Below the pieces are notes generated by a model. It had not been told where the DNA came from, did no database searches, and worked only from the letters and a program-made list of their open reading frames with translations. Positions 56,558-64,000 of a stretch of DNA of 64,000 bases are shown piece by piece (the stretch's first letter is position 1; every line of letters starts with the position of its first letter). Source of the DNA: Methylomicrobium lacus LW14 (GTDB lineage: Bacteria > Pseudomonadota > Gammaproteobacteria > Methylococcales > Methylomonadaceae); NCBI RefSeq assembly GCF_000527095.1, contig NZ_AZUN01000001.1, forward strand, positions 4,320,920 through 4,384,919, written 5' to 3'. Position numbers and translations under genes: made by a program.

Positions 56558-57100
56558 TTAGGTCGTCAGCAATTTTATCGTGGATTCGCGTTGGGACTCG
56601 GCGTTGGCGTAATCGACGCCGTCTGCGGTAATCGCGATCATGCCGTTTTCGAGCCTGCCGATCCAGCCTTTTTCTTTGAGATACCAGAGATGAAACTCCA
56701 GGTGTTCGCGCGGACAGCCTGACAAGCGCTCAAGATCGAGATTGCCCATGCCTGGATTTTCGATGTTTCGTCTGCGTTTGGCATAAAGAATCGCGAGCAG
56801 TTTTTCTTGAATATCGACATCGTGCTCGATATTTTCGGGATCGCTCGCTTCCTCGGCTAATTTCAGGCGGTAGTCTGAATTGTTTTTATGCTGAATATCG
56901 TATTGTGCGCGCCTGCTCGGATCGCTCAGCGTTTCATGGGCCCGCACAATATCTCTGTAGCGCATGTGATCGCCGGTGCTCTGGTTGCCGGGATGATAGC
57001 GCTCGGCAAGATAACGAAATATACGGTCTATCGTTTCAGCATCGGCATTCGGGCTGATTTCCAGGTTTTCGTAATAATCGATGAAGGTAGACGCGTCCAT
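56558..57100 (-). CDS. J-domain-like protein with HPG in place of HPD, paralogue 2
   Basis: 180 residues, same plan as its neighbours: J-like helix pair (YYENLEISPNADAETIDRIFRYLAERYHPG) and winged-helix-like C-terminus (LERLSGCPREHLEFHLWYLKEKGWIGRLENG). The Asp of the HPD motif is Gly, which in DnaJ-type proteins abolishes stimulation of DnaK ATPase. It is the most diverged of the three, so it probably has lost or changed the DnaK link. Confidence 0.7.
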   Translation of the reverse strand: MDASTFIDYYENLEISPNADAETIDRIFRYLAERYHPGNQSTGDHMRYRDIVRAHETLSDPSRRAQYDIQHKNNSDYRLKLAEEASDPENIEHDVDIQEKLLAILYAKRRRNIENPGMGNLDLERLSGCPREHLEFHLWYLKEKGWIGRLENGMIAITADGVDYANAESQRESTIKLLTT

Positions 57101-57220
57101 AGCTTGACTGTGCCATTGCGGTTTTAACTTGACTTAGTTTAGCTTAATACAAATTCTGATTAGGCTAAAGTCTTAGTTGTGCGCGCAAAAGAAAGCACGG
57201 ATCTTGCTGGGGCGCCGGAT

Positions 57221-57781
57221 TCAATGTGCGTAGTCAAACTGGGCAGTCAGCAGTTTTGCGCTTTGCGTGCGTCTGGCGGTCTGGTTTGATTGGTCGACTC
57301 CGCTGACGCTAATCGACAGCAAGCCGTTTTCGAGGCGTGTAATCCAGCCTTTTTCTTTCAAATACCAGAGATGGAATTCGAGATGTTCGCGCGGACAGCC
57401 GGACAGGCGTTCCAGTTCGAGGTTGCCCAAGCCGGGATTGTTCATGTCGCACCGGCGTTTGACATAGAGCAGCAGCAATAAACTTTCCTGCATCATGTTG
57501 TCTTCGTAAGGCGTTCTCGGTTTCTGGCTGGCTTCGGAGGACGGCAGGCACCGGGCGCGATTTTTTTTGTATTCGATATCGAATTGCGCTCTTTTTTCCG
57601 GATTTCTTAGCACTTCGTGGGCTTTGACGATGCCGGCAAAGCGATAGTGGTCGCCGGTGGCTTGATTGTCGGGGTGATAGCGTTGCGCCAGATAGCGAAA
57701 TACCCGATCTATCGTATCGCTATTGGCATTGGGACTGATTTCGAGAATCTCGTAAAAGTCTTTGAATTCGCTGGGTTCCAT
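57221..57781 (-). CDS. J-domain protein, paralogue 3
   Basis: 186 residues, closest to paralogue 1 (MEPSEFKDFYEILEISPNA in both but one residue) with intact YHPDNQ and the same winged-helix-like end. GGAGACC precedes the ATG. Two Cys in the middle and end differ from paralogue 1. The three copies lie in the same orientation, separated by about 280 and 120 bases, the mark of tandem duplication. Confidence 0.72.
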   Translation of the reverse strand: MEPSEFKDFYEILEISPNANSDTIDRVFRYLAQRYHPDNQATGDHYRFAGIVKAHEVLRNPEKRAQFDIEYKKNRARCLPSSEASQKPRTPYEDNMMQESLLLLLYVKRRCDMNNPGLGNLELERLSGCPREHLEFHLWYLKEKGWITRLENGLLSISVSGVDQSNQTARRTQSAKLLTAQFDYAH

Positions 57782-57876
57782 ACGGGTCTCCGAAACATTT
57801 GACGGGATGGATTAAGCCTAGCACAGAGGATTATTAATTCAATATTAAGTTAAGATTTTTTTAATATTGTGGAGCG

Positions 57877-59580
57877 TCAAGCCAACTCATTGATCGCATC
57901 CTGGGTTCGGAAAAAAACTTTGCCGGGCTGCAGATGGTTGAAAAAATCGGTTTTGTGCAATTTATCGAGCACCGGACCTTTCGCTTCGGCAAGATGCAGC
58001 CTGATGTTCAGGTTTTTCAGCGCGTCATTCAGGCTTTCGAGCACTTCGAGCGCGGTGCTGTCGATATAGCTGACCGAGGCGAAGATCAGCACCACATGCT
58101 TGATGTCCGGCTGCCGTTGCAATTGGTCGCTAATGAATTCCTCGACATAATTCGCGTTCGCGAAGGTCAGGTTTTCATCGACGCGCAGCAGCAGCAAATG
58201 CCGCCAGGTTTTCACGTCATGGCGCTGGATGTTGCGAAAATGCTCGGTGCCCCGGATGCGCCCGACCACCGCGATATGCGGATGGCTGGTGATTCTCAGA
58301 TAGCTGACCAGCGTTAGGATGATGCCGAGTGTGATGCCTTCCTCAATGCCGAGCACCAGCACGCCGAGTAAAGTGACGCCTTCGGCAATGCCGTCGCTGG
58401 CGTCATAGCGCCAGGTATGGACGATGTTTTGCAGGCGGATCAACGGCGTAATCGCGACCAGAATGATCGCGGCGAGTATTGTCTTCGGTATCGCGGCAAA
58501 GTAGGGGCTGAAAAACATCAGGGCCAGCGCGACAAAGGCGGCGGCCATCAGCATTGCCATTTGCGTGCGCGCGCCGGCCGAAAAATTGACCATCGTGCGG
58601 CTGAAACCGCCGGCCACCGCCATGCCGCCGGACAGCGCCGAGGCGATATTCGCCGCGCCGAGACCAATCAGTTCGTGATTCGGCTGGATCTTTTCGCCTT
58701 TGAGGTGCGCGATCGCCTTCGCGATCGCGACGCTTTCGACATAGGCGATCAGCGCGATCAGGGCCGCATAAGGCAAGAGCAGTCGCCAATGGACGGGATC
58801 GATCGCATCGATGCGTAGCCTAGGGAGGCCCGCCGGAATCCGGCCGACGGTTGCGACCTGATAGGCCGTGTCGAGATCCCATAGCTCGACCGCGGTCGCC
58901 CCGAGAGCGACGGTCAATAACGGGCCACACTTGCTGATCGCGGTAATCCATACCGGTTTCATGGCGGTTTTTTTGAGCAGGCCGGTGAGCGGCTTGCCAA
59001 ACAGGATCAACAGCAAAACCGCGGCAAAGCCGGTGATCAGGGTTGCCGTATTCGCCGTGCGCACGGTATCGGTATAGCAGCTCAAACTGTCTACGCAGGG
59101 CAGCTTCGCCAGGCCGAGCAGCGGCGGCAATTGAGTGAAGACGATCAGGATCGAGGCGCCGCTGGTAAAGCCGGTCAGTACCGGATGGCTGATGAAATTG
59201 ACCAGGCCGCCCAGGCGCAACAGGGCCATCAGCAGCATCAGCACGCCGGTCTCGGCGGCCAGTATCACCGCGCTTTGCACCGGTTGTTGCAAGGCGCTAA
59301 TCTCAGGCGCATTGACGGCGCTGGCAATCATCACCGCCGCGATCGATACCGGTCCGACCGACAGCGTCCTGCTGGTGCCGAACAGCGCATACAGCACCGG
59401 CGGCAAAATGCTGGCATATAAACCCAACTCTGGCGGGATGCCGGCCAGCAGCGCATAAGCGATGCCTTGCGGCACCAGCAGGATGGCCGTGATCGCGCCG
59501 GCGAACAGATCGCCATGGAAATCGTTGCGGGAGTAGGTCTTGAGCCAGCCGAAAATGGGCAGAAAGTCAGTCAGGCGCAT
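57877..59580 (-). CDS. SulP-family sulfate permease with STAS domain
   Basis: 567 residues, 10 or more membrane helices. LFAGAITAILLVPQGIAYALLAGIPPELGLYAS is a classic SulP start. GLGAANIASALSGGMAVAGGFSRTMVNFSAGARTQ is the core, and a STAS domain at the C-terminus has IDSTALEVLESLNDALK. It differs from the SulP at 44981. Next to sulfide oxidation genes it could export or import sulfate, but neighbours share no operon features. ATG is preferred to a TTG nine bases before. Confidence 0.82.
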   Translation of the reverse strand: MRLTDFLPIFGWLKTYSRNDFHGDLFAGAITAILLVPQGIAYALLAGIPPELGLYASILPPVLYALFGTSRTLSVGPVSIAAVMIASAVNAPEISALQQPVQSAVILAAETGVLMLLMALLRLGGLVNFISHPVLTGFTSGASILIVFTQLPPLLGLAKLPCVDSLSCYTDTVRTANTATLITGFAAVLLLILFGKPLTGLLKKTAMKPVWITAISKCGPLLTVALGATAVELWDLDTAYQVATVGRIPAGLPRLRIDAIDPVHWRLLLPYAALIALIAYVESVAIAKAIAHLKGEKIQPNHELIGLGAANIASALSGGMAVAGGFSRTMVNFSAGARTQMAMLMAAAFVALALMFFSPYFAAIPKTILAAIILVAITPLIRLQNIVHTWRYDASDGIAEGVTLLGVLVLGIEEGITLGIILTLVSYLRITSHPHIAVVGRIRGTEHFRNIQRHDVKTWRHLLLLRVDENLTFANANYVEEFISDQLQRQPDIKHVVLIFASVSYIDSTALEVLESLNDALKNLNIRLHLAEAKGPVLDKLHKTDFFNHLQPGKVFFRTQDAINELA

Positions 59581-59709
59581 GGAAGGCAATAGGGTGAGTG
59601 AAAAGGTAAACGCGATGAATCGGCAAAAAACAGCAATGGATCAGTGAAGGAGGGATTGGAAATATGGCGGTACTTTGTGCCCCGCACCACGGAAGCGGTG
59701 CGAAAGTCA

Positions 59710-59732
59710 TTCCCACGCGCGGAGCGTGGGAA
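59710..59732. repeat. REP-like hairpin TTCCCACGC/GCGTGGGAA
   Basis: Nine-base perfect arms at 59710-59718 and 59724-59732. A second hairpin, CGCACC/GGTGCG, lies at 59683-59702. Both are between the SulP and SQR genes. The GCGTGGGAAC arm recurs at 21487-21513. Confidence 0.5.
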
Positions 59733-59750
59733 CGATGGTCTGGCTCTGCC

Positions 59751-61001
59751 TCAATCCTCCTTCATGAATTTTTTCGCATAGCTTTCGCGGTGAGGAATGT
59801 CGATCCGGTAGCCTTTGATCATCAAATGCCAGTACAGCCAAGGGAATCCGACCTTTTTGCCCCACCACCAGATCCAGCGGTTTTTCCGCGGGTCCAGAAA
59901 TGGAAATGACGGCGTGACTTTACCGCCATAGGAAAATTCGGCCAGCATCACCGTGCTCAGCGAAGTGGTCAACGGGCAAGAGCCGTAACCGTCGTACTTG
60001 CCTTCGACCGGCTTATTTTTCATCAGGTACAAAATGTTGTCGACCACCACCGACACCTGCTTGCGCACTGCCGCGGCGGTTTTCGCGTTCGAGGTCGAGG
60101 CCGCATCGCCCAGGCCGAAGATGTTCGGGTATTTGTTGTGTTGCAGGGTGTTGTCATTCACGTCGACCCAGCCGGCCGCGTTCGCGAGTGGGCTTTGCTT
60201 GATGAAATCCGGGGCGCTTTGCGGCGGCGTCACATGGATCATGTCGAATTTTTTGCTGACCTGCTGTTTATTGCCGGCGCTGTCGGTGGTTTCGAATGTG
60301 GCGGTTTTGCCGGGGCCGTCGATCGCGACCAGATTATGATTGAAAGATTTTTTCGCGCCGTATCCGGCGGCGACTTTCTCCAAGGCCTTCGCGAAAAACG
60401 GGATGCCAAACATCGCGGGCCCGGCATTGCAGAACTCGATCGTAAACTTGTCCAGGATGCCTTTTTTACGGAAACGGTCCGCCGCCAGATACATGATCTT
60501 CTGCGGCGCGCCGGCACATTTGAACGGTGGAGGCGGCTGCGTAAATAACGCAGTTCCCGACTGGATGTTTTGGATACATTCCCACGTATATTCACAGGTA
60601 TCCGGCGAATAATTGCTGCAGACATTGTTTTTGTTCAGGGTCTCTTTCAGTCCTTTGATCTTGTCCCAGTCCAGTTGCAGGCCGGGGCAGACGACCAGAT
60701 AATCATAGGTGACCGTTTCACCGGAGCGCAGCGTCACGGTATTTTGTTCCGGCTGAAAGCTGTCGGCATACTCCTTGAGCCAGGTGACTTTCGGATTGAT
60801 CAGATCGGCTTCGTTGCGTGTGGCTTCTTTCAGGGTGTATTCGCCGCCGCCGATGATCGTAAATCCAGGCTGATAATAATGCTTTTCGGAAGGCTCGATC
60901 AGGCCGATATTGATATTCGCATTCTGTCGAAGCATGTTGTTCGCGACCGAAACGCCGGCCGCGCCGCCGCCGACTATCAAAAGGGTATGGTGTTGTGACA
61001 T
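59751..61001 (-). CDS. sqr: Sulfide:quinone oxidoreductase
   Basis: 416 residues, FAD enzyme with VGGGAAGVSVANNM. It has Cys residues in the expected places (NNVCSNYSPDTCEY, FKCAGAPQKIMY and YGSCPLTTS), the PPPPFKCAGAPQ motif and IFGLGDAAS near the second FAD site. It oxidises sulfide to a persulfide at the quinone pool on the membrane. A strong GAGGAGG site precedes the ATG. Upstream lie a TACAAT box (61063-61058, minus) and the (CGAT)8 tract. Confidence 0.88.
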   Translation of the reverse strand: MSQHHTLLIVGGGAAGVSVANNMLRQNANINIGLIEPSEKHYYQPGFTIIGGGEYTLKEATRNEADLINPKVTWLKEYADSFQPEQNTVTLRSGETVTYDYLVVCPGLQLDWDKIKGLKETLNKNNVCSNYSPDTCEYTWECIQNIQSGTALFTQPPPPFKCAGAPQKIMYLAADRFRKKGILDKFTIEFCNAGPAMFGIPFFAKALEKVAAGYGAKKSFNHNLVAIDGPGKTATFETTDSAGNKQQVSKKFDMIHVTPPQSAPDFIKQSPLANAAGWVDVNDNTLQHNKYPNIFGLGDAASTSNAKTAAAVRKQVSVVVDNILYLMKNKPVEGKYDGYGSCPLTTSLSTVMLAEFSYGGKVTPSFPFLDPRKNRWIWWWGKKVGFPWLYWHLMIKGYRIDIPHRESYAKKFMKED

Positions 61002-61057
61002 AAAGCCTCCTCGAAATTATTATGGGGTTAGTGCCGCGATTCGGTCATCTAACAGGT

Positions 61058-61063
61058 ATTGTA
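61058..61063 (-). promoter_or_regulatory. Possible -10 box of sqr
   Basis: Minus-strand TACAAT, 57 bases before the sqr ATG. A 17-base spacer would put the -35 hexamer at 61081-61086 inside the CGAT tract (GATCGA), which is a poor -35. No activator is known. Confidence 0.3.
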
Positions 61064-61071
61064 TTGAGTTG

Positions 61072-61129
61072 GTTGAGCGATCGATCGATCGATCGATCGA
61101 TCGATCGATAAATGACCGGATCGCTCAAC
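61072..61129. repeat. (CGAT)8 tract within an 11-base inverted repeat
   Basis: Eight perfect CGAT units at 61078-61109, containing seven overlapping GATC sites. The tract is enclosed by GTTGAGCGATC (61072-61082) and GATCGCTCAAC (61119-61129), which could form a cruciform. It lies 77-128 bases upstream of the sqr start codon. Confidence 0.9.
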
Positions 61130-61184
61130 TATTGTCTTTTTACTCGAAACACGGGCTATGTCAACCCGTGCTTTATTTTTCATT

Positions 61185-62276
61185 TTATTGGAGGCTTTTT
61201 TGCCAGGCTTCATAACCGCCCGCGATCGACAGCACATGCAGATAGCCCAGCGATTGTAAAGTTTGCGCAGCCATTGCCGCGCGGCCGCCGGTCCGGCAAT
61301 ACACTAGAATTGCTTTCGCTTTGTCCGCGAGTTCAGGCGTGGTGCCGACTTTGAATTCCAACACGCCGCGTGGAATCGGCAGGGCTTTATCCAGATGTCC
61401 GGCCGCATATTCACTCTCCTCGCGCACATCGACAACGGTAATATGGCCTTCGGCCAACAACTGCTTGGCCTTGTCGACGCCGATTTCGGTGATTTGCTGT
61501 TTGGCCATCGCGACCAGATCCTGGGCGCTGGTGGTTGTCCGCTCCGGGCGGCTCGTCTCCCGGCGGGCTACCGCATCCTGACGTTCATCTTCATCGAGGC
61601 CGCAGTAACGGTTGGCCGGTACCGCTTCGTCGATCAATCGCGGTTTCGGCAAATTCAGACTGTTCATGATGTTGATGAATTCCTCGCGCGACTTTCCGGC
61701 CAGGCGCGGGTTCGTCGTGCGTTCCTGCCTGATGCTGCTGACCCAGCGCCCCTGATAGTCATGGCCCGGATAAACCAGCGTATCGTCGGGTAGGGTAAAC
61801 AGGCGTTGGGTGATGCAGTCGTACAGCGCGCCGGCATCGCCGCTTTGAAAGTCGGTGCGTCCGCAGCCGCCGATGAACAGCGAATCTCCGGTAAACAAAC
61901 GGTCCCGCCACAGGAAGGAGGTGCTGCCTTGGGTATGGCCGGGGGTGGCGATGACTTTGATTTTTTCGCCGCCGGCGAATTCCAACACGTCACCGTCCTG
62001 CAGTTGCAAGGACGCGCCGATCGCGCCGCACAACTGGCTCACACCGGTTTCCGCGCCGAGTTTTTGTCTGAGCAAGCCGCTGGCGGTGATATGGTCCGCA
62101 TGCACATGGGTTTCGAGCGAATATTTCAACTTCAGCTCATGTTCGTCGAGCAGGGCGATATATTCATCGATATGCGACTTGACCGGGTCGATCAGCACCG
62201 CGTCCTTGGTGATGGGGTCGGCGATGAAATAGGTATAGGTCCAGGTTTCGGGGTCGAATAATTGTTTGAAAATCAT
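61185..62276 (-). CDS. Persulfide dioxygenase-rhodanese fusion
   Basis: 363 residues. Residues 1-240 are an ETHE1-type metallo-beta-lactamase fold: HVHADH (57-62), TPGHTQGSTSF, FTGDSLFIGGCGRTDFQSGD, YPGHDYQG. Residues about 265-360 are a rhodanese domain with active Cys 327 in CRTGGRA. The dioxygenase turns glutathione persulfide into sulfite, and the rhodanese moves sulfur between thiols and sulfite. It follows sqr by distance of 183 bases upstream, same strand, so the two may be co-regulated. Confidence 0.88.
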   Translation of the reverse strand: MIFKQLFDPETWTYTYFIADPITKDAVLIDPVKSHIDEYIALLDEHELKLKYSLETHVHADHITASGLLRQKLGAETGVSQLCGAIGASLQLQDGDVLEFAGGEKIKVIATPGHTQGSTSFLWRDRLFTGDSLFIGGCGRTDFQSGDAGALYDCITQRLFTLPDDTLVYPGHDYQGRWVSSIRQERTTNPRLAGKSREEFINIMNSLNLPKPRLIDEAVPANRYCGLDEDERQDAVARRETSRPERTTTSAQDLVAMAKQQITEIGVDKAKQLLAEGHITVVDVREESEYAAGHLDKALPIPRGVLEFKVGTTPELADKAKAILVYCRTGGRAAMAAQTLQSLGYLHVLSIAGGYEAWQKSLQ

Positions 62277-62624
62277 TTTGTCTCTCCGCTTATTGTGAGG
62301 GCTTGGAACGCTGCAAAGCCGTTGTGCTTAGTCTTGTTACAGCAAGGCGTGTGCCAGAATAGCCGATAGGGCGATTTCCTCTAATTCGACATGACGCCAG
62401 CCTTTTAGTTTAACACGTTGGTATTAAAGGATTTTTGTCTCATTGATCGAGATGTTTTGGGCGATCTTAATTAAAAGTCTTGCCGCGCCGAGACTTGTCA
62501 GCGGCGTGTTTCAACATGTTTCATTTCGATTAACAAATGTTTCCATGAAACATGATGAAACGGGCGTTATACGGCAGGGGCGAGGAGGGCCGAATTAGCG
62601 AATAGAGTCTCCGCCATCAAAGCA
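62277..62624. other. Intergenic region upstream of the persulfide dioxygenase gene
   Basis: About 350 bases without genes. The main structure is the TGAAAC array at 62508-62561, described separately. The rest holds AT-rich sequence and no hairpin terminator that I can see. Confidence 0.5.
62508..62561. promoter_or_regulatory. Inverted array of GTTTCA half-sites
   Basis: GTTTCA-N4-GTTTCA at 62508-62523 and its mirror TGAAAC-N4-TGAAAC at 62546-62561, with a GTTTCC at 62539-62544 between. The paired half-sites look like an operator or enhancer for a dimeric regulator, about 230 bases upstream of the persulfide dioxygenase gene. The binding protein is unknown. Confidence 0.45.
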
Positions 62625-62888
62625 TCATGCCGGTTCAACACTGATAATTTTCCCCGCCGCATTCAATTTGAGCCGCAAACGACCATAACAGGATTTCTGA
62701 TCGCACTGGCAGCCGGAGCCTTCCATGATGCTTTCCAGGAAAGTCACATAGATCAACAGGCTATCCGCTTGTCGTTCGATGATTTCATAGTGGATCGATT
62801 CGTTGATGATCCAGCCGTTTTGGCTGCAAAAGACGCTCAGCTCTTTACAGGTTTGCAGTAGATGAGCAATGGCTTGGGCTTCGGACAT
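62625..62888 (-). CDS. Small Cys-containing protein, unknown
   Basis: 87 residues. The first half is helical (LLQTCKELSVFCSQNGW), and near residue 57 the cluster CQCDQKSC could bind a metal or form disulfides; a short strand-like end follows. I know no family. It lies between an MFS gene (85 bases away) and the array upstream of the persulfide dioxygenase. Confidence 0.5.
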   Translation of the reverse strand: MSEAQAIAHLLQTCKELSVFCSQNGWIINESIHYEIIERQADSLLIYVTFLESIMEGSGCQCDQKSCYGRLRLKLNAAGKIISVEPA

Positions 62889-62971
62889 GGTTTTTGCCTT
62901 TTCGATTCAGTCGGGTTGAATTTGCTGCGAGTCGTTTTGTGTTTTCTGGCTGGCCGCGGTTGGATTCGGTT

Positions 62972-64000
62972 TTATTTTCTGACGCATGCGGTCAAAAACA
63001 GAACCAGCGCGGCAAAGCCGGCGCCGGTGTAAAATGTTGCGGAGGCGCCGTAAACGTCCCAAAGCCCGCCGGCGAGCACGCTGGCCAGCAGCGCAAACAG
63101 GCCGCTGACGAAATTGAACAGTCCGAAGGCGGAGCCTTTCAGTTCCGGCGGCGTCGTGCTGGCGACGAGTGTCGCCAGGATGCCTTCGGTGAAGCCCATG
63201 TGCAGGCCCCACAAGCCTGCGCCGAGCAGCACGGCAAACGGCGTATCGGCCCGCGCCAGCAGCAGATCGGCCGCGATCAGCAATAAAAGGCCGAGCGAGA
63301 GCAGATGGTTTTTGTTCATCACATCCGACAACACCCCGGCAGGGTAGGCAGACAGCGCGTAGAGCAGGCTCATTACCACCATCACCAATGGGGTGATCGC
63401 GCCAGACAATCCCGCCTGTTGGGCGCACAGGACCAGAAAGGCTTCGCTGAAGCGAGCCAACGTAAAGATCGCGCCGATCGTCACGACGCGCCAATAGGAT
63501 AAAGGAAAAAGCCGCAGCGTATCAAAATGCAGCGGTGAGCGAAAACGGTGCCGTCCCGCATGGAACGTGGGTTCCTGGATGCCGGCGGTGATCAGAATCA
63601 CGGTCAGCGCGGCAGGCAGGGCCGCGAACCAGAGCGCCGTCTTCAGGTTGCCGTCATAAAGATAAAGCAGCAGCATCGCCAGCAAGGGGCCGAGAACCGC
63701 GCCGACCGTATCCATCGCCTGGCGCAGGCCGAAGCAGGCGCCGCGAATGCCGGCCGGCGCGACATCGGCGATCAGCGCATCGCGCGGCGCGCCGCGGATG
63801 CCTTTACCGATCCGGTCGAGAAAGCGCGCGGCGAACACCGTCTCGATCGAGCCGGCTAGCGGAAACAGCGGCTTGCTTAACGCGGCCAAGCCGTAGCCGA
63901 GCAGGATCAGGCGTTTGCGATGTCCCCAGAAGTCGCTCAGGGCGCCGGAAAAGATTTTGACGATTTGCGCGGCGGCGGCCCCGACGCCTTCGATCATGCC
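62972..64000 (-). CDS. Major facilitator superfamily transporter, 5' end outside window
   Basis: The frame is open to the window edge. Visible are about 11 helices and the MFS signature loop (SGALSDFWGHRKRLILLGYGLAALSKPLF) after the second helix, then FLDRIGKGIRGAPRDALIADVAP. The R-GAPRDAL motif fits multidrug-type MFS exporters without a known substrate. The first helix is probably beyond position 64000. Confidence 0.75.
   Translation of the reverse strand, partial: GMIEGVGAAAAQIVKIFSGALSDFWGHRKRLILLGYGLAALSKPLFPLAGSIETVFAARFLDRIGKGIRGAPRDALIADVAPAGIRGACFGLRQAMDTVGAVLGPLLAMLLLYLYDGNLKTALWFAALPAALTVILITAGIQEPTFHAGRHRFRSPLHFDTLRLFPLSYWRVVTIGAIFTLARFSEAFLVLCAQQAGLSGAITPLVMVVMSLLYALSAYPAGVLSDVMNKNHLLSLGLLLLIAADLLLARADTPFAVLLGAGLWGLHMGFTEGILATLVASTTPPELKGSAFGLFNFVSGLFALLASVLAGGLWDVYGASATFYTGAGFAALVLFLTACVRK

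Overview
The window looks like chromosome of a GC-rich gammaproteobacterium, most likely a methanotroph or methylotroph of the Methylococcales type. This is inferred from three things: the conserved gammaproteobacterial block rpmF-plsX-fabH-fabD-fabG-acpP-fabF-pabC-mltG...holB-pilZ-tatD, an ABC/beta-propeller set of the kind that accompanies PQQ-dependent alcohol dehydrogenases, and a mix of aryl-polyene, sulfide and thiosulfate genes. No marker such as pmoA, mxaF or rRNA lies in the window, so the taxon is an inference.

Layout. 1-3.4 kb: the end of an aryl-polyene-type cluster (KS, dehydratase, KR, KS) and a small lipoprotein. 3.5-7 kb: two secreted proteins (one with a His-rich tail) followed by a ZIP transporter and a GDT1/TMEM165-type exporter. 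7-8.7 kb: a solitary soxB. 8.8-12.1 kb: a four-gene Mla/MCE-type lipid transport operon. 12.5-13.6 kb: yceI and a tandemly duplicated tRNA-Gly/tRNA-Cys cluster with a consensus promoter and a decayed tRNA-Cys. 13.7-19.8 kb: a minus-strand group holding the PQQ-linked ABC transporter, its beta-propeller and binding protein, and a possible PilZ-like protein. 20.2-26.2 kb: a PilZ protein, a MOSC protein, then purine salvage (mtiP-hpt), nagZ, tatD, pilZ and holB.

26.2-36.5 kb is an insertion between holB and mltG, at the place where thymidylate kinase (tmk) usually sits; no tmk is visible in the window. It carries a P-loop dNMP-kinase-like gene with an internal duplication, a small membrane protein, a BacA/YddA-type ABC protein whose ATPase motifs are all ruined, and an AT-rich two-gene module. 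The first gene of the module encodes a 1656-residue protein fusing a NERD nuclease domain, two protein-kinase-like domains and an SF1 helicase; the second encodes a 519-residue partner. This module is the best candidate for an undescribed (probably anti-phage) system.

36.5-44.7 kb is the core fatty-acid operon. 45-55 kb holds a SulP transporter, a sigma-54 two-component pair, a His-rich lipoprotein, ppnN, topB and a macro-domain protein. 55.2-57.8 kb has an orphan protein resembling a type I secretion signal domain and three tandem J-domain paralogues, the middle one with HPD changed to HPG. 57.9-62.3 kb is a sulfur block: a SulP permease, sulfide:quinone oxidoreductase with a (CGAT)8 tract in its upstream region, and a persulfide dioxygenase-rhodanese fusion. 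The window ends inside an MFS transporter gene.

Together SQR, the dioxygenase-rhodanese and SoxB suggest that the organism oxidises sulfide through persulfide to sulfite and/or thiosulfate. The fatty-acid operon and the aryl-polyene genes use the same KS/KR/DH chemistry for primary and secondary lipids.
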